NCBI GenBank assembly: GCA_021851625.1 | Contig: JAJZCX010000047.1 | Location: 1 to 8,678, forward strand | Length of the DNA: 8,678 nt | Origin: Acidobacteriota bacterium | GTDB lineage: Bacteria; Acidobacteriota; Terriglobia; Terriglobales; Acidobacteriaceae | Direction: 5' to 3' | Part shown: in pieces, positions 1 through 4,432 of the stretch | Numbering within the stretch: the first letter of the stretch is position 1 | Layout of the letters: the number at the start of each line of letters is the position of its first letter | Notes under the pieces: model-generated | What the model was told of the DNA's origin: nothing | Databases searched by the model: none | What the model saw: the letters and a program-made list of their open reading frames with translations, nothing else | Translations under genes and position numbers: made by a program

Positions 1-1631
1 GCGGGCAGCGGACCGGAGTTGCCAATGCAGGTGGTGCAGCCATAGCCGACGATGTGAAAGCGCAGCTTCTCCAGATACGACAGCAGGCCAGACTTTTCGT
101 AGTAATCCTTCACCACGCGCGAGCCGGGAGCAAGCGAAGTCTTCACCCACGGCGGCACGGCCAATCCTTTTTCGACAGCCTTCTTCGCCAACAAGCCAGC
201 GGCCAGCATCACGGAAGGATTGGATGTATTCGTGCAGCTTGTGATCGCCGCAATCACAACCGAACCGTGGTCGAGATACTTGTCCACGGACACGCCAAAG
301 CGATGTTCAATCGTCTCGGCAGCCACCGGCTCCGGCGTGCCCTTACCATTTCCATTCGCAGAAGAATGTCCGCCCTCGCCATTCCAGCGCTCCACCTGAC
401 GCGCAGCACTCTTGTTCGCGTTCGGCCCCAACAGGCTGGGCAATTGTTTTTGAAAGCTGCCTGCTGCCTCGCGCAACAGCACGCGATCCTGCGGACGCTT
501 TGGCCCGGCCACGCTCGGCTCTACCGTCGCCAGGTCGAGCGACAAGTTTGCCGAGTACTGCGCCTCTGGCGCATTCGCCTTATGGAAGAGTCCCTGCGCC
601 TTGTAATACGTCTCAACCAGAGCGATCTGTTCCTCGCTGCGACCCGTGAGGCGCAGATAATTTAGCGTCTCCACATCCACGGGGAAGATGCCGCAGGTTG
701 CGCCGTACTCTGGCGCCATGTTGGCAATCGTCGCGCGATCGGCCAAAGAGAGCGCGCTGATGCCCGCGCCGTAAAACTCCACAAACTTGCCGACTACGCC
801 GAACTTGCGCAGCATCTCGGTCACGGTCAGCACCAAGTCCGTGGCCGTCGCGCCTTCGCGCAGCTTGCCTGTCAGCTTGAAGCCCACCACCTGCGGCACC
901 AGCATGGAAACTGGCTGGCCCAGCATCGCCGCCTCAGCCTCAATGCCGCCCACGCCCCAGCCCAGTACGCCCAGGCCATTGATCATCGTTGTGTGCGAAT
1001 CGGTACCGACGAGCGTGTCGGGATACGCGCGTACAACGCCGTTTGCATCCGGTTGCGTCGTGAAGACCCCGCGCGCCAGATACTCCAAATTCACCTGATG
1101 GCAGATGCCCATGCCCGGCGGCACGGCAGAAAAATTATGGAAGGCCGACTGGCCCCACTTCAAAAATGCGTAGCGCTCGCGGTTGCGTTGAAACTCCAGC
1201 ATCGTGTTCAAGTCGTAGGCATTGGCCGCGCCATACTCATCCACCTGCACCGAGTGGTCGATGACCAGTTCGGCGGGCTGCAAGGGGTTGATCTTTTCTG
1301 GATCGCCGCCCAGCGTGCGCATGGCATCGCGCATCGCGGCCAAATCCACAACTGCGGGCACGCCGGTGAAGTCCTGCATCAACACGCGCGCAGGCATGTA
1401 AGCAATTTCGCGCGACGGCTCGGCCTGCGCATCCCACTTGGCCAAAAATTCAATGTCGTCCGCCGTGACGCTCTTGTCGTCTTCGTGGCGCAGCAGGTTC
1501 TCCAGCAGTATGCGCAGGGAGTACGGCAGACGCTCCAGCGCAATGCCTTTTTTTGTCAGTGCATCCAGACGGAAAATTTCGTAGGTCTTGTTGCCGCATT
1601 GCAACTGCGCGCGGCTGCCAAAGCTGTTCAT
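1..1631 (-). CDS. acnA: Aconitate hydratase A (partial, C-terminal part beyond the window)
   Basis: Catalyses citrate to isocitrate isomerisation in the TCA cycle, in the cytoplasm, using a [4Fe-4S] cluster. I read 543 codons by reverse-complementing the window; the protein starts MNSFGSRAQLQCGNKTYEIF and has no stop before the left edge, so roughly the last 40% is missing (family about 900 residues). Family motifs seen: VGTDSHTTMINGLG near residues 207-220, and the cluster cysteines in ITSCTNTSNPSVM (Cys466) and GYGCTTCIGNSG (Cys532, Cys535). The 66- and 3-residue spacings equal those of E. coli AcnA (435/501/504). A Gly/Asn/Ser-rich linker near residues 400-445 makes the N-terminal part about 31 residues longer than E. 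coli AcnA. The ATG at 1631 is preceded by GAGGAG seven bases upstream, a strong ribosome binding site. Large opposite-strand open frames here are shadows. Confidence 0.96.
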   Translation of the reverse strand, partial: MNSFGSRAQLQCGNKTYEIFRLDALTKKGIALERLPYSLRILLENLLRHEDDKSVTADDIEFLAKWDAQAEPSREIAYMPARVLMQDFTGVPAVVDLAAMRDAMRTLGGDPEKINPLQPAELVIDHSVQVDEYGAANAYDLNTMLEFQRNRERYAFLKWGQSAFHNFSAVPPGMGICHQVNLEYLARGVFTTQPDANGVVRAYPDTLVGTDSHTTMINGLGVLGWGVGGIEAEAAMLGQPVSMLVPQVVGFKLTGKLREGATATDLVLTVTEMLRKFGVVGKFVEFYGAGISALSLADRATIANMAPEYGATCGIFPVDVETLNYLRLTGRSEEQIALVETYYKAQGLFHKANAPEAQYSANLSLDLATVEPSVAGPKRPQDRVLLREAAGSFQKQLPSLLGPNANKSAARQVERWNGEGGHSSANGNGKGTPEPVAAETIEHRFGVSVDKYLDHGSVVIAAITSCTNTSNPSVMLAAGLLAKKAVEKGLAVPPWVKTSLAPGSRVVKDYYEKSGLLSYLEKLRFHIVGYGCTTCIGNSGPLP

Positions 1632-1638
1632 CGCGGGT

Positions 1639-1644
1639 CTCCTC
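1639..1644 (-). promoter_or_regulatory. Ribosome binding site of acnA
   Basis: GAGGAG on the minus strand, seven bases before the ATG at 1631. It fixes the acnA start, and the reading frame begins with a normal aconitase N-terminus. Confidence 0.75.
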
Positions 1645-1696
1645 GTACTATCGGTGGCGGGGCTGGCTCAAGATGCTGCCCAAAGGGTTCTCTCGT

Positions 1697-1702
1697 ATTT
1701 TA
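1697..1702 (-). promoter_or_regulatory. Possible -10 box of acnA
   Basis: TAAAAT on the minus strand, about 65 bases upstream of the acnA start in a locally AT-rich patch. No good -35 hexamer stands 16-18 bases upstream, so this is a weak call made only by resemblance to the sigma-70 -10 consensus. Confidence 0.25.
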
Positions 1703-1734
1703 GAACGATGGCTTTTTTCTCGTTGCTGTAGGCA

Positions 1735-1897
1735 GGATCCAAGGGTGTCATTCTGAATGAAGTCCGCCGCTGCGAACGAAGGGAAGAATCCAGAGAGTCA
1801 TGGCGGAGAATATGGAGCATGGATTCTCTGGATTCTTCCCTTCGACTTCGCTCAGGGCTGGCTCTACGTTGCTCCTCAGAATGACACCCTGGATTCC
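1735..1897. repeat. Large imperfect inverted repeat (MITE/REP-like hairpin)
   Basis: Outer arms: 1735-1756 (ggatcc, then gggtgtcattctga) pairs with 1876-1897 (tcagaatgacaccct, then ggattcc), nearly perfectly. Inner arms: 1777-1796 pairs with 1825-1844 (tctctggattcttcccttcg), a perfect 20-bp match around a 28-base loop. The segments between inner and outer arms differ in length and sequence and would form a bubble. The right side contains cttcgacttcgctcaggg, a wording I associate with dispersed intergenic repeats of acidobacterial genomes. Open frames across it, in particular a minus-strand frame encoding an Arg/Glu/Ser-rich peptide, are translations of the repeat and not genes. It lies upstream of acnA and has no transposase. 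Confidence 0.8.
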
Positions 1898-2000
1898 GCA
1901 TACAGAATCGATTCCACGTACAGAATCCTTTCGAATGCCGGGTCATTCTAAAAACTGGGACGTTTCATGGAATAGATGCAGCGGGTTCTATCCGCGTTCA

Positions 2001-2118
2001 GGCTTACCGCGGTGCCAGCGCTTCAAGAAGAAGATTTTCGGCGTGAAGAGCATATCGGTCCGGCAGCCTGTCGCTGCCTGCCTCTATGGTAGCGCCGATG
2101 GGGCAAGAATGAAAAGTG
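2001..2118. repeat. Diverged direct repeat, copy A (partner at 4314-4432)
   Basis: Two blocks match the partner at the same spacing. The first begins ggctt(a/g)ccg and includes (a/c)gcgcttcaa(g/a)aag-like sequence. The second, 2083-2118, matches 4397-4432 at 29 of 36 positions by hand count, ending in gaatgaaaag. Block-to-block distances are 82 and 83 bases. Sequence between the blocks is only loosely similar. Function unknown. On the minus strand it lies about 80 bases downstream of the membrane-protein stop codon, so it could be part of a 3' untranslated region. Confidence 0.6.
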
Positions 2119-2130
2119 GAGGGACTTTTC

Positions 2131-2164
2131 CCCACACAAGCCAAAAGAGAAAGGCTTGCATGGG
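2131..2164. repeat. Hairpin repeat, variant copy (R0)
   Basis: Arms cccacacaagcc (2131-2142) and ggcttgcatggg (2153-2164) around a 10-base A-rich loop. Ten of 12 pairs form, with a two-base internal mismatch. It shares the caagcc/ggcttg core with the two hairpins at 2844-2874 and 4172-4200 and so appears to be a diverged member of the same family. It sits just after the 3' end of the membrane-protein gene on the minus strand, but has no clear U-tract. Confidence 0.55.
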
Positions 2165-2197
2165 CCACCCACGCGCTCTGTGTTTTGGAAAGCACGT

Positions 2198-2782
2198 TTA
2201 AGCGAGTGCTCGTATAACTGTCTGAAGCGACATAACTAACGCAACGTACCCCATAATCGTCAGGGCTTGGGCAACTACACCAATCCACTGACACATCTTC
2301 TCTGTGGTTGCTCCTTTTTTCAAGTCCTTGGGTGCTTCCAAGTCACCAGATGGATCGACAGTTAATCCCTCCGTGATACCTGCACTCTGCATCGACATTC
2401 CTAACATCAATAGACTACCGTGAATTGACATTCTTTTCGCTGAGCTGGTCATGTGAATCAGTGTTGCAATGTTGAGATGGTTGTGAAGTAAGGACAGCAT
2501 TATTGATACGATGAATAGCCAACAACCGATGAACAAACTAAGCCCAACTTGATTAAGTGCCTCCTTCGTGATGGCTGCGTGGGAAAGCCCACCTATCACA
2601 GTAAACAGCAGTGTCAATGTGGCACCGTTGAGAAGAATCAATTTTTCGTAGAATCCCTGTCGTGCGGCGAATGCTTGAGATGTGATCTCTTGCAGTCCGG
2701 TTGTAATTTGTAACAAGAACTTTTCAAACTGCTCCCGAGTGTGGCTCGGCCATTCGTTCAGCTTGTGTGTCTCCTCGTTCAT
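2198..2782 (-). CDS. Hypothetical integral membrane protein, three predicted helices
   Basis: 194 residues; I do not recognise the family. An N-terminal charged, amphipathic helical stretch (about 1-45) is followed by hydrophobic segments at about 48-68, 80-100 and 167-188. A soluble loop of about 65 residues (101-166) lies between helices two and three. There is no signal peptide and no catalytic motif I can name. The ATG at 2782 has AAGGAG seven bases upstream, which supports a real gene and this start. Base composition is visibly more AT-rich than acnA and the mur genes, and repeats lie on both sides, suggesting acquired DNA. It is divergent from brnT and alone in its transcription unit. 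A role near toxin-antitoxin genes (defence or stress) is possible but is only guilt by association. Confidence 0.75.
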   Translation of the reverse strand: MNEETHKLNEWPSHTREQFEKFLLQITTGLQEITSQAFAARQGFYEKLILLNGATLTLLFTVIGGLSHAAITKEALNQVGLSLFIGCWLFIVSIMLSLLHNHLNIATLIHMTSSAKRMSIHGSLLMLGMSMQSAGITEGLTVDPSGDLEAPKDLKKGATTEKMCQWIGVVAQALTIMGYVALVMSLQTVIRALA

Positions 2783-2789
2783 GACTACG

Positions 2790-2795
2790 CTCCTT
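2790..2795 (-). promoter_or_regulatory. Ribosome binding site of the membrane-protein gene
   Basis: AAGGAG on the minus strand, seven bases before the ATG at 2782. It is a near-consensus site and the main evidence that this unrecognised frame is translated. Confidence 0.7.
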
Positions 2796-2823
2796 ATTTG
2801 ACTTCACATCCAGCGTACTCCTC

Positions 2824-2874
2824 GGTCACCGGGTGCCGGGTGCCCCATTCAAGCCTTCTTTTGGCTTGAGTGGG
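2824..2874. repeat. Hairpin repeat, copy R1
   Basis: The unit begins ggtcaccgggtgccgggtg, where the ccgggtg heptamer is doubled. It continues into a stem: cccattcaagcc (2844-2855) pairs with ggcttgagtggg (2863-2874) around a 7-base loop, with one T-G wobble in the plus-strand transcript. Copy R2 at 4159-4200 is in the same orientation with identical arms. It lies between the divergent membrane-protein and brnT genes. The hairpin has no adjoining T-run, so I do not call it a terminator. Confidence 0.8.
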
Positions 2875-2895
2875 AATCGACCAGCCCTATTTTTG

Positions 2896-2924
2896 TTGAC
2901 ACATTTCCGTATACACAGTATTGT
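2896..2924 (+). promoter_or_regulatory. Sigma-70-type promoter of brnTA
   Basis: Perfect -35 hexamer TTGACA at 2896-2901, a 17-base spacer, then TATTGT at 2919-2924 (four of six matches to TATAAT). The expected transcription start is near 2931-2933, at or two bases before the ATG at 2933, so the brnT message would have almost no leader. No Shine-Dalgarno-like sequence precedes that ATG, which agrees with leaderless or near-leaderless translation. Confidence 0.65.
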
Positions 2925-2930
2925 ATATAC
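2909..2930. promoter_or_regulatory. Palindromic operator candidate over the brnT -10 box
   Basis: A 22-bp imperfect palindrome with half-sites gtatacacagt and attgtatatac; 9 of 11 base pairs are symmetric. It is centred between 2919 and 2920 and so covers the -10 hexamer and the probable start site. BrnA antitoxins are known to bind DNA and repress their own operon, so this is the natural autoregulatory site. The binding itself is inferred. Confidence 0.55.
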
Positions 2931-2932
2931 AG

Positions 2933-3220
2933 ATGCACTTTACTTGGGATGAACAGAAGAATCGTGGCAATCGCAAGAAGCACGGCATCGGCTTCGATAC
3001 GGCGGTAAGAGTGTTTCTCGACCCACTGCACCTGACCCGCATGGATCGGATCACAGACGGCGAAGAGCGCTGGCAAACCATCGGAAGAGTGGAAGGCGTT
3101 CTACTGATATTGGTCGCCTACACAGTGGTGGATGAAATCCAAGAAGTCCTACGCATTATTTCGGCACGCAAAGTTACCCGGCAGGAGCAAATCGAATATG
3201 AAAAAACTAACAAAGTCTAA
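2933..3220 (+). CDS. brnT: BrnT family ribonuclease toxin
   Basis: Toxin of a BrnT/BrnA type II module: a small RelE-like-fold ribonuclease that inhibits translation when freed from BrnA. The 95-residue product has the family layout: WDE..K...N..KHG at residues 5-18, VFLDP at 27-31, a GEERW..IG segment at 43-51, a hydrophobic strand VLLILVAYT at 56-64, and the closing RIISARK at 74-80 followed by a Thr-Arg-rich helix. I start at the ATG at 2933 because family members begin a few residues before WDE. An in-frame TTG at 2921 would add four residues but lies inside the promoter. Its last 23 bases overlap brnA, giving coupled translation. It looks intact. Confidence 0.9.
   Translation: MHFTWDEQKNRGNRKKHGIGFDTAVRVFLDPLHLTRMDRITDGEERWQTIGRVEGVLLILVAYTVVDEIQEVLRIISARKVTRQEQIEYEKTNKV
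3183..3187 (+). promoter_or_regulatory. Ribosome binding site of brnA inside brnT
   Basis: AGGAG ten bases before the ATG at 3198, within the last codons of brnT. It selects this start over an upstream in-frame ATG at 3132, which has no such site and would add 22 residues unlike the family. Confidence 0.6.
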
Positions 3221-3515
3221 ATCTGTCGTTTACAAGTTAAATCCGGCGGAACCGCTCACCGCCCGACAGAAGCGCGAGATTCAGGCGCTGGCTGCCTTGC
3301 CAGAGGACAAAATCGACGTGTCTGATATTGCCAAGCTCCCGCCGGGTGCATGGAAGAACGCGATGCAGGGAAAGTGGTATCGCCCGGTAAAACAGCCTGT
3401 GTCCATCCGTTTGGATGCGGACGTATTAGCGTGGCTGAAGGCGAAGGGTACGGGCTATCAGACGAAGGTAAACATTTTTTTAAGAGAAAAAATGCTGAAG
3501 GAAATCAGCAAGTAG
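3198..3515 (+). CDS. brnA: BrnA family antitoxin
   Basis: Antitoxin of the BrnTA module; it neutralises BrnT through its N-terminal part and binds DNA through a C-terminal ribbon-helix-helix fold. The 105-residue product has a basic N-terminus, then a segment IDVSDIAKLPPGAWKNAM (39-56) typical of the family. It ends with RPVKQPVSIRLDADVLAWLK (62-81), then GTGYQTKVNIFLREKM (84-99), which forms the strand-helix-helix DNA-binding unit. It overlaps the toxin gene by 23 bases and ends 10 bases from the converging higA stop. Probably an autorepressor acting at the palindrome over the brnT promoter. Confidence 0.9.
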   Translation: MKKLTKSKSVVYKLNPAEPLTARQKREIQALAALPEDKIDVSDIAKLPPGAWKNAMQGKWYRPVKQPVSIRLDADVLAWLKAKGTGYQTKVNIFLREKMLKEISK

Positions 3516-3525
3516 CAACATAAAA

Positions 3526-3810
3526 CTACGCCGCCACTCGTACCGCAAGCGGCTTTACCTTCGGGCGTTTCTTTTGCGAGGCTTCCCACAGGTCGCGCTG
3601 CATCTGGAGGCGCAACCAGAAATCAGCTTCCGTATGAAAGGCTTCAGCAAGCCGCAGCGCCATATCTGCGGAGATTCCAGCGCGGCCATTTAATACGCGT
3701 GAGAGCGTGGGTCGCGTGACTCCCAGATGACGCGCTACTTCTGTAACGGATCGCCCTGCGAGATAGTTGGCCAGTATCTTGCCCGGATGAGCTGGGTTGT
3801 GCATCCGCAT
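3526..3810 (-). CDS. higA: HigA family antitoxin (XRE-type helix-turn-helix)
   Basis: Antitoxin partner of the HigB encoded just upstream. The 94-residue product opens with the family signature NPAHPGKIL (5-13). A helix-turn-helix follows (about 21-42: SVTEVARHLGVTRPTLSRVL), then NGRAGISADMALRLAEAF (41-58) and FWLRLQMQRDLWEA (64-77). The C-terminus is a short basic tail. HigA proteins bind HigB and repress the operon; the single HTH supports the same here. ATG at 3810 is chosen because AAGGGAG (minus strand, 3824-3818) sits seven bases upstream; a second Met two codons later is possible. The toxin gene precedes the antitoxin by 18 bases, the usual reversed order for this family. Confidence 0.93.
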   Translation of the reverse strand: MRMHNPAHPGKILANYLAGRSVTEVARHLGVTRPTLSRVLNGRAGISADMALRLAEAFHTEADFWLRLQMQRDLWEASQKKRPKVKPLAVRVAA

Positions 3811-3817
3811 GGTGGAA

Positions 3818-3824
3818 CTCCCTT
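3818..3824 (-). promoter_or_regulatory. Ribosome binding site of higA
   Basis: AAGGGAG on the minus strand in the short higB-higA gap, seven bases before the ATG at 3810. It gives the antitoxin its own strong initiation signal. Confidence 0.6.
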
Positions 3825-3828
3825 CGTT

Positions 3829-4110
3829 TTAGTAATAATCCTGATAATCGACAAGGATTGCATCCTCGCCCTCAAATGCAAACGTCAGTCGCCAACTTCC
3901 ATTAACGCTGTCGGCCCAATGACCTGCAAGGTCAGCGGTTAACGGGTGCCACTGCCATCCGGGTACGTTCATCTGCTCTGGCCGAGTGGCGATATTGAGA
4001 ACTGTTAGCTGCTCGCTGAGCTTCGCAGCATGACGAGGCAGAATTCCTGCCTTCGAGCGGTGCGAAAAAACTTCTCCATGCCCTTGTGTCGGAAACTCCG
4101 AATTATGCAT
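3829..4110 (-). CDS. higB: HigB family mRNA interferase toxin
   Basis: Toxin of the HigBA module, a RelE-superfamily ribonuclease that cleaves translated mRNA on the ribosome. The 93-residue product matches the family along its length: SKAGILPRHAAKL (19-31), ATRPEQMNVPG (41-51), HPLTADLAGHWADSVNGSWR (55-74), LTF.F (75-79), and the ending VDYQDYY (87-93). ATG at 4110 is chosen because it gives normal family length. The frame stays open to 4176 and would add 22 residues, but these run into a hairpin repeat and do not resemble HigB. No good ribosome binding site precedes the ATG, and a -10-like box is only four bases away. It looks intact. Confidence 0.9.
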   Translation of the reverse strand: MHNSEFPTQGHGEVFSHRSKAGILPRHAAKLSEQLTVLNIATRPEQMNVPGWQWHPLTADLAGHWADSVNGSWRLTFAFEGEDAILVDYQDYY

Positions 4111-4114
4111 CAAA

Positions 4115-4143
4115 ATTGTACGCTGTAACGCTACGGCGCACAA
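4115..4143 (-). promoter_or_regulatory. Probable promoter of higBA
   Basis: On the minus strand: TTGTGC (4143-4138), a 17-base spacer, then TACAAT (4120-4115; five of six to consensus), four bases before the higB ATG. The -35 is weak (three of six). The spacer contains agcgttac and agcgtac, a short direct repeat that could be a HigA operator. The message would be leaderless or nearly so, like brnT. Confidence 0.4.
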
Positions 4144-4158
4144 GGCCGGGGACCAGCA

Positions 4159-4200
4159 GGTCACCGGGTGCCCCATTCAAGCCTTTTTGGCTTGAGTGGG
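4159..4200. repeat. Hairpin repeat, copy R2
   Basis: Same orientation as R1 at 2824-2874: ggtcaccgggtg, then stem arms cccattcaagcc (4172-4183) and ggcttgagtggg (4189-4200) around a five-T loop. It lacks the second ccgggtg heptamer of R1. It lies about 50 bases upstream of higB, so R1 and R2 bracket the two toxin-antitoxin modules almost exactly. Confidence 0.8.
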
Positions 4201-4313
4201 GTCTCACACAGCCGGCGCAATCCAGATGGGGTATAAACACCCGGAATTAAAAATGCCCGCAGTGATGGGGCACCAGCCTGAAATTTTATCGAATAGTTTT
4301 AGAAACTCTATGT

Positions 4314-4432
4314 GGCTTGCCGTGCCGCCAACGCTTCAAAAAGTTGATATGGGCTGTCCAAAACATCGCGCATCCGGCGGGGAAAAACACGCCGTATCTA
4401 TGTTAGCGCTGGAGTGGCAGGAATGAAAAGCG
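4314..4432. repeat. Diverged direct repeat, copy B (partner at 2001-2118)
   Basis: Block one starts at 4314 (ggcttgccg, then aacgcttcaaaaag). Block two, 4397-4432, matches 2083-2118 at 29 of 36 positions. The match stops at the last base before the murF stop codon. Also inside is a seven-base inverted repeat, tagcgct (4404-4410) and agcgcta (4429-4435), which overlaps the murF stop but has no T-run. The rest of 4201-4313 holds nothing I can identify. Confidence 0.6.

Larger units (their letters stand above)
1632..2197. other. Gene-free spacer between acnA and the membrane-protein gene
   Basis: 566 bases without a convincing gene. From left to right it holds the acnA leader, the large inverted repeat, a short direct repeat (tacagaatc twice, near 1901-1928) followed by another gtcattct half-motif near 1941, repeat copy A (2001-2118) and a hairpin repeat (2131-2164). 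Short open frames in both directions match no family I recognise and overlap repeats. Confidence 0.6.

Noticed and set aside
54..1703. Long plus-strand open frames opposite the left-hand gene
   Set aside because: They are antisense to a clear aconitase reading frame with all family motifs; their products are Arg/His-rich and match nothing.
1668..1946. Minus-strand frame of 92 codons rich in Glu, Arg and Ser
   Set aside because: It is a translation of the large inverted repeat; the plus strand is open across it too, and there is no ribosome binding site.
2844..2894. R1 hairpin followed by a T-run as an intrinsic terminator
   Set aside because: The TTTTT at 2890-2894 is about 15 bases past the stem, too far for a rho-independent terminator, and no plus-strand gene lies upstream.
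3132..3197. 22-residue N-terminal extension of BrnA
   Set aside because: It overlaps the conserved end of BrnT, lacks a ribosome binding site and is unlike BrnA; the ATG at 3198 has AGGAG upstream.
4111..4176. 22-residue N-terminal extension of HigB
   Set aside because: It would read through the probable promoter and hairpin repeat R2 and does not resemble HigB N-termini.
2824..4200. CRISPR array from the recurring hairpin repeats
   Set aside because: Only two or three copies, more than 700 bases apart, with genes and not spacers between them.
4196..4426. Plus-strand frame of 76 codons between higB and murF
   Set aside because: It overlaps repeats R2 and B, has no ribosome binding site and no recognisable domain.
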